Assembly (NCBI GenBank): GCA_022360735.1
Contig: JAKSCF010000274.1
Coordinates: 1-24,016 of the forward strand
Origin: Clostridia bacterium
GTDB taxonomy: Bacteria; Bacillota_A; Clostridia; Peptostreptococcales; JAAYPU01
DNA length: 24,016 bases
Direction of reading: 5' to 3'
Positions 23,372 to 24,016 of this stretch are shown here, in pieces. Within the stretch, counting starts at the first letter, position 1, and each line of letters begins with the position of its first letter. Below the pieces are notes generated by a model. That model saw only the letters and a program-made list of their open reading frames with translations, searched no databases and was not told the DNA's origin. A program made the translations under genes and the position numbers.

Positions 23372-24016
23372 ATGAACGTCAAGGAAATCGTGCATCAAAA
23401 AAACTTGAGATATGCTAAGAAAGGGCTTTGGTGGGCATTTGCAGCCGGAATGATTTACGGCGTAACACCGACATTGCAAACGCTCAGTCTAACCTTTGAG
23501 CCTTTACTGACTGCATCTGCAGGGGCCCTTTTACTGGTTCCGTTAATTATGGCATGCCTGCAGGACACAGCAGCGGGAGCTGCAATTTTGGTAAAAAATG
23601 TACAGGCTGGAAAAGGCAAAGAATATTTAAGAATTCTTCATTCAAAACCTGGAAAATATGTTCTTGCTGCTTCATTTTTCGGGGGTCCTCTGGCAATGAC
23701 AACAGTTATGGCCTCCGTATATTTAGCAGGACCTATTTATCCTGTTGCAATCAGTGCATGCTTTCCTGCAATTGGTGCAATATTATCAAGGATTATTCTA
23801 AAAGAGAAAATAAGTATCAATGCTTGGGTTGGAATCTTTTTATGCATTTTAGGCGCATTGCTGATTAGCTGGGTTCCGCCTACAGGTGGTCAATATCCGA
23901 ACTTTTACCTAGGTTTGATTATGGCATTTATTACTGCTGTTGCATGGGCTCTGGAAAATATTGTCGCAACCATGGGAATGGACTTTGTAGATCCGGAACT
24001 TGCAATAGGTCTTCGT
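23372..24016 (+). CDS. DMT/EamA-superfamily membrane transporter (copy 2), cut by the window end
   Basis: The frame opens at ATG 23372, with AAAAGGAG just upstream (to 23364), and runs to the last base without a stop: 215 codons seen of an expected ~330. It is clearly related to the 21894 gene: shared features include YGVxPTxQT in helix 1, the charged loop AGKGKEYLRILHSKPGK, FGGP, LKEKIS, and GMDFVDPELAIG at the window end. It starts right after attenuator 3. The two proteins may form a heteromeric transporter, as paired small DMT proteins sometimes do, or have different substrates. No substrate can be assigned. Confidence 0.9.
   Translation, partial: MNVKEIVHQKNLRYAKKGLWWAFAAGMIYGVTPTLQTLSLTFEPLLTASAGALLLVPLIMACLQDTAAGAAILVKNVQAGKGKEYLRILHSKPGKYVLAASFFGGPLAMTTVMASVYLAGPIYPVAISACFPAIGAILSRIILKEKISINAWVGIFLCILGALLISWVPPTGGQYPNFYLGLIMAFITAVAWALENIVATMGMDFVDPELAIGLR

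Noticed and set aside
23554..23868. 104-codon open frame on the + strand near the right end
   Set aside because: It lies in another frame of the second DMT transporter, whose own frame is open from 23372 to the window end and matches its paralog throughout.

Overview
The window looks like chromosomal DNA of a low-GC Gram-positive anaerobe, most likely a member of the Clostridia. The evidence is AT-rich intergenic DNA, strong AAGGAGG-type ribosome binding sites, a sigma-A-type promoter, and an ethanolamine-utilization (eut) locus controlled by a EutV/EutW two-component system acting through ANTAR RNA hairpins, which is the Firmicutes mode rather than the enteric EutR mode. Every convincing gene is on the + strand. 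The species cannot be named from the sequence.

Layout. (1) 1-314: non-coding, with a palindrome at the extreme left edge and a bidirectional-looking terminator. (2) 315-4703: an RND-family exporter and its lipoprotein adaptor, unrelated to eut. (3) 4704-5042: a sigma-A promoter followed by an ANTAR dual hairpin overlapping an intrinsic terminator. (4) 5043-12399: eutJ, a divergent BMC-domain gene, eutN, a pduS-like iron-sulfur flavoprotein, a pduT-like shell protein, eutQ, eutM, a doubtful small ORF, eutS, eutP, eutV, eutW. (5) 12400-12570: a second ANTAR/terminator leader. (6) 12571-21806: eutA, eutB, eutC, eutL, a eutK-like gene, eutE, a second eutM, eutT, a pduL-type phosphotransacylase and an uncharacterized BMC-locus gene. 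(7) 21894-24016: two related DMT/EamA-type membrane transporters flanking a small winged-helix protein. The second transporter has its own (third) ANTAR/terminator leader and runs off the window.

How it works together. Ethanolamine ammonia-lyase (EutBC, kept active by EutA and supplied with adenosylcobalamin by EutT) splits ethanolamine to acetaldehyde and ammonia inside a protein shell (EutM x2, EutS, EutL, EutK-like, EutN, PduT-like). EutE oxidizes acetaldehyde to acetyl-CoA, the PduL-type enzyme makes acetyl-phosphate, and EutQ/EutP may make ATP and acetate. The PduS/PduT pair suggests electrons can cross the shell for cobalamin reduction or NADH re-oxidation. EutVW sense ethanolamine and relieve termination at three leaders, the first of which lies upstream of eutVW themselves.

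The most unusual points are: no EutH permease, EutG alcohol dehydrogenase or EutD within the window, and instead two tandem DMT transporters tied to the regulon by an ANTAR leader; a EutT lacking the enteric CCxxC metal motif; a TPSAK-type motif shared between EutT and the uncharacterized 226-residue protein; and a EutK-like shell protein with a SAP/Rho-N-like tail.
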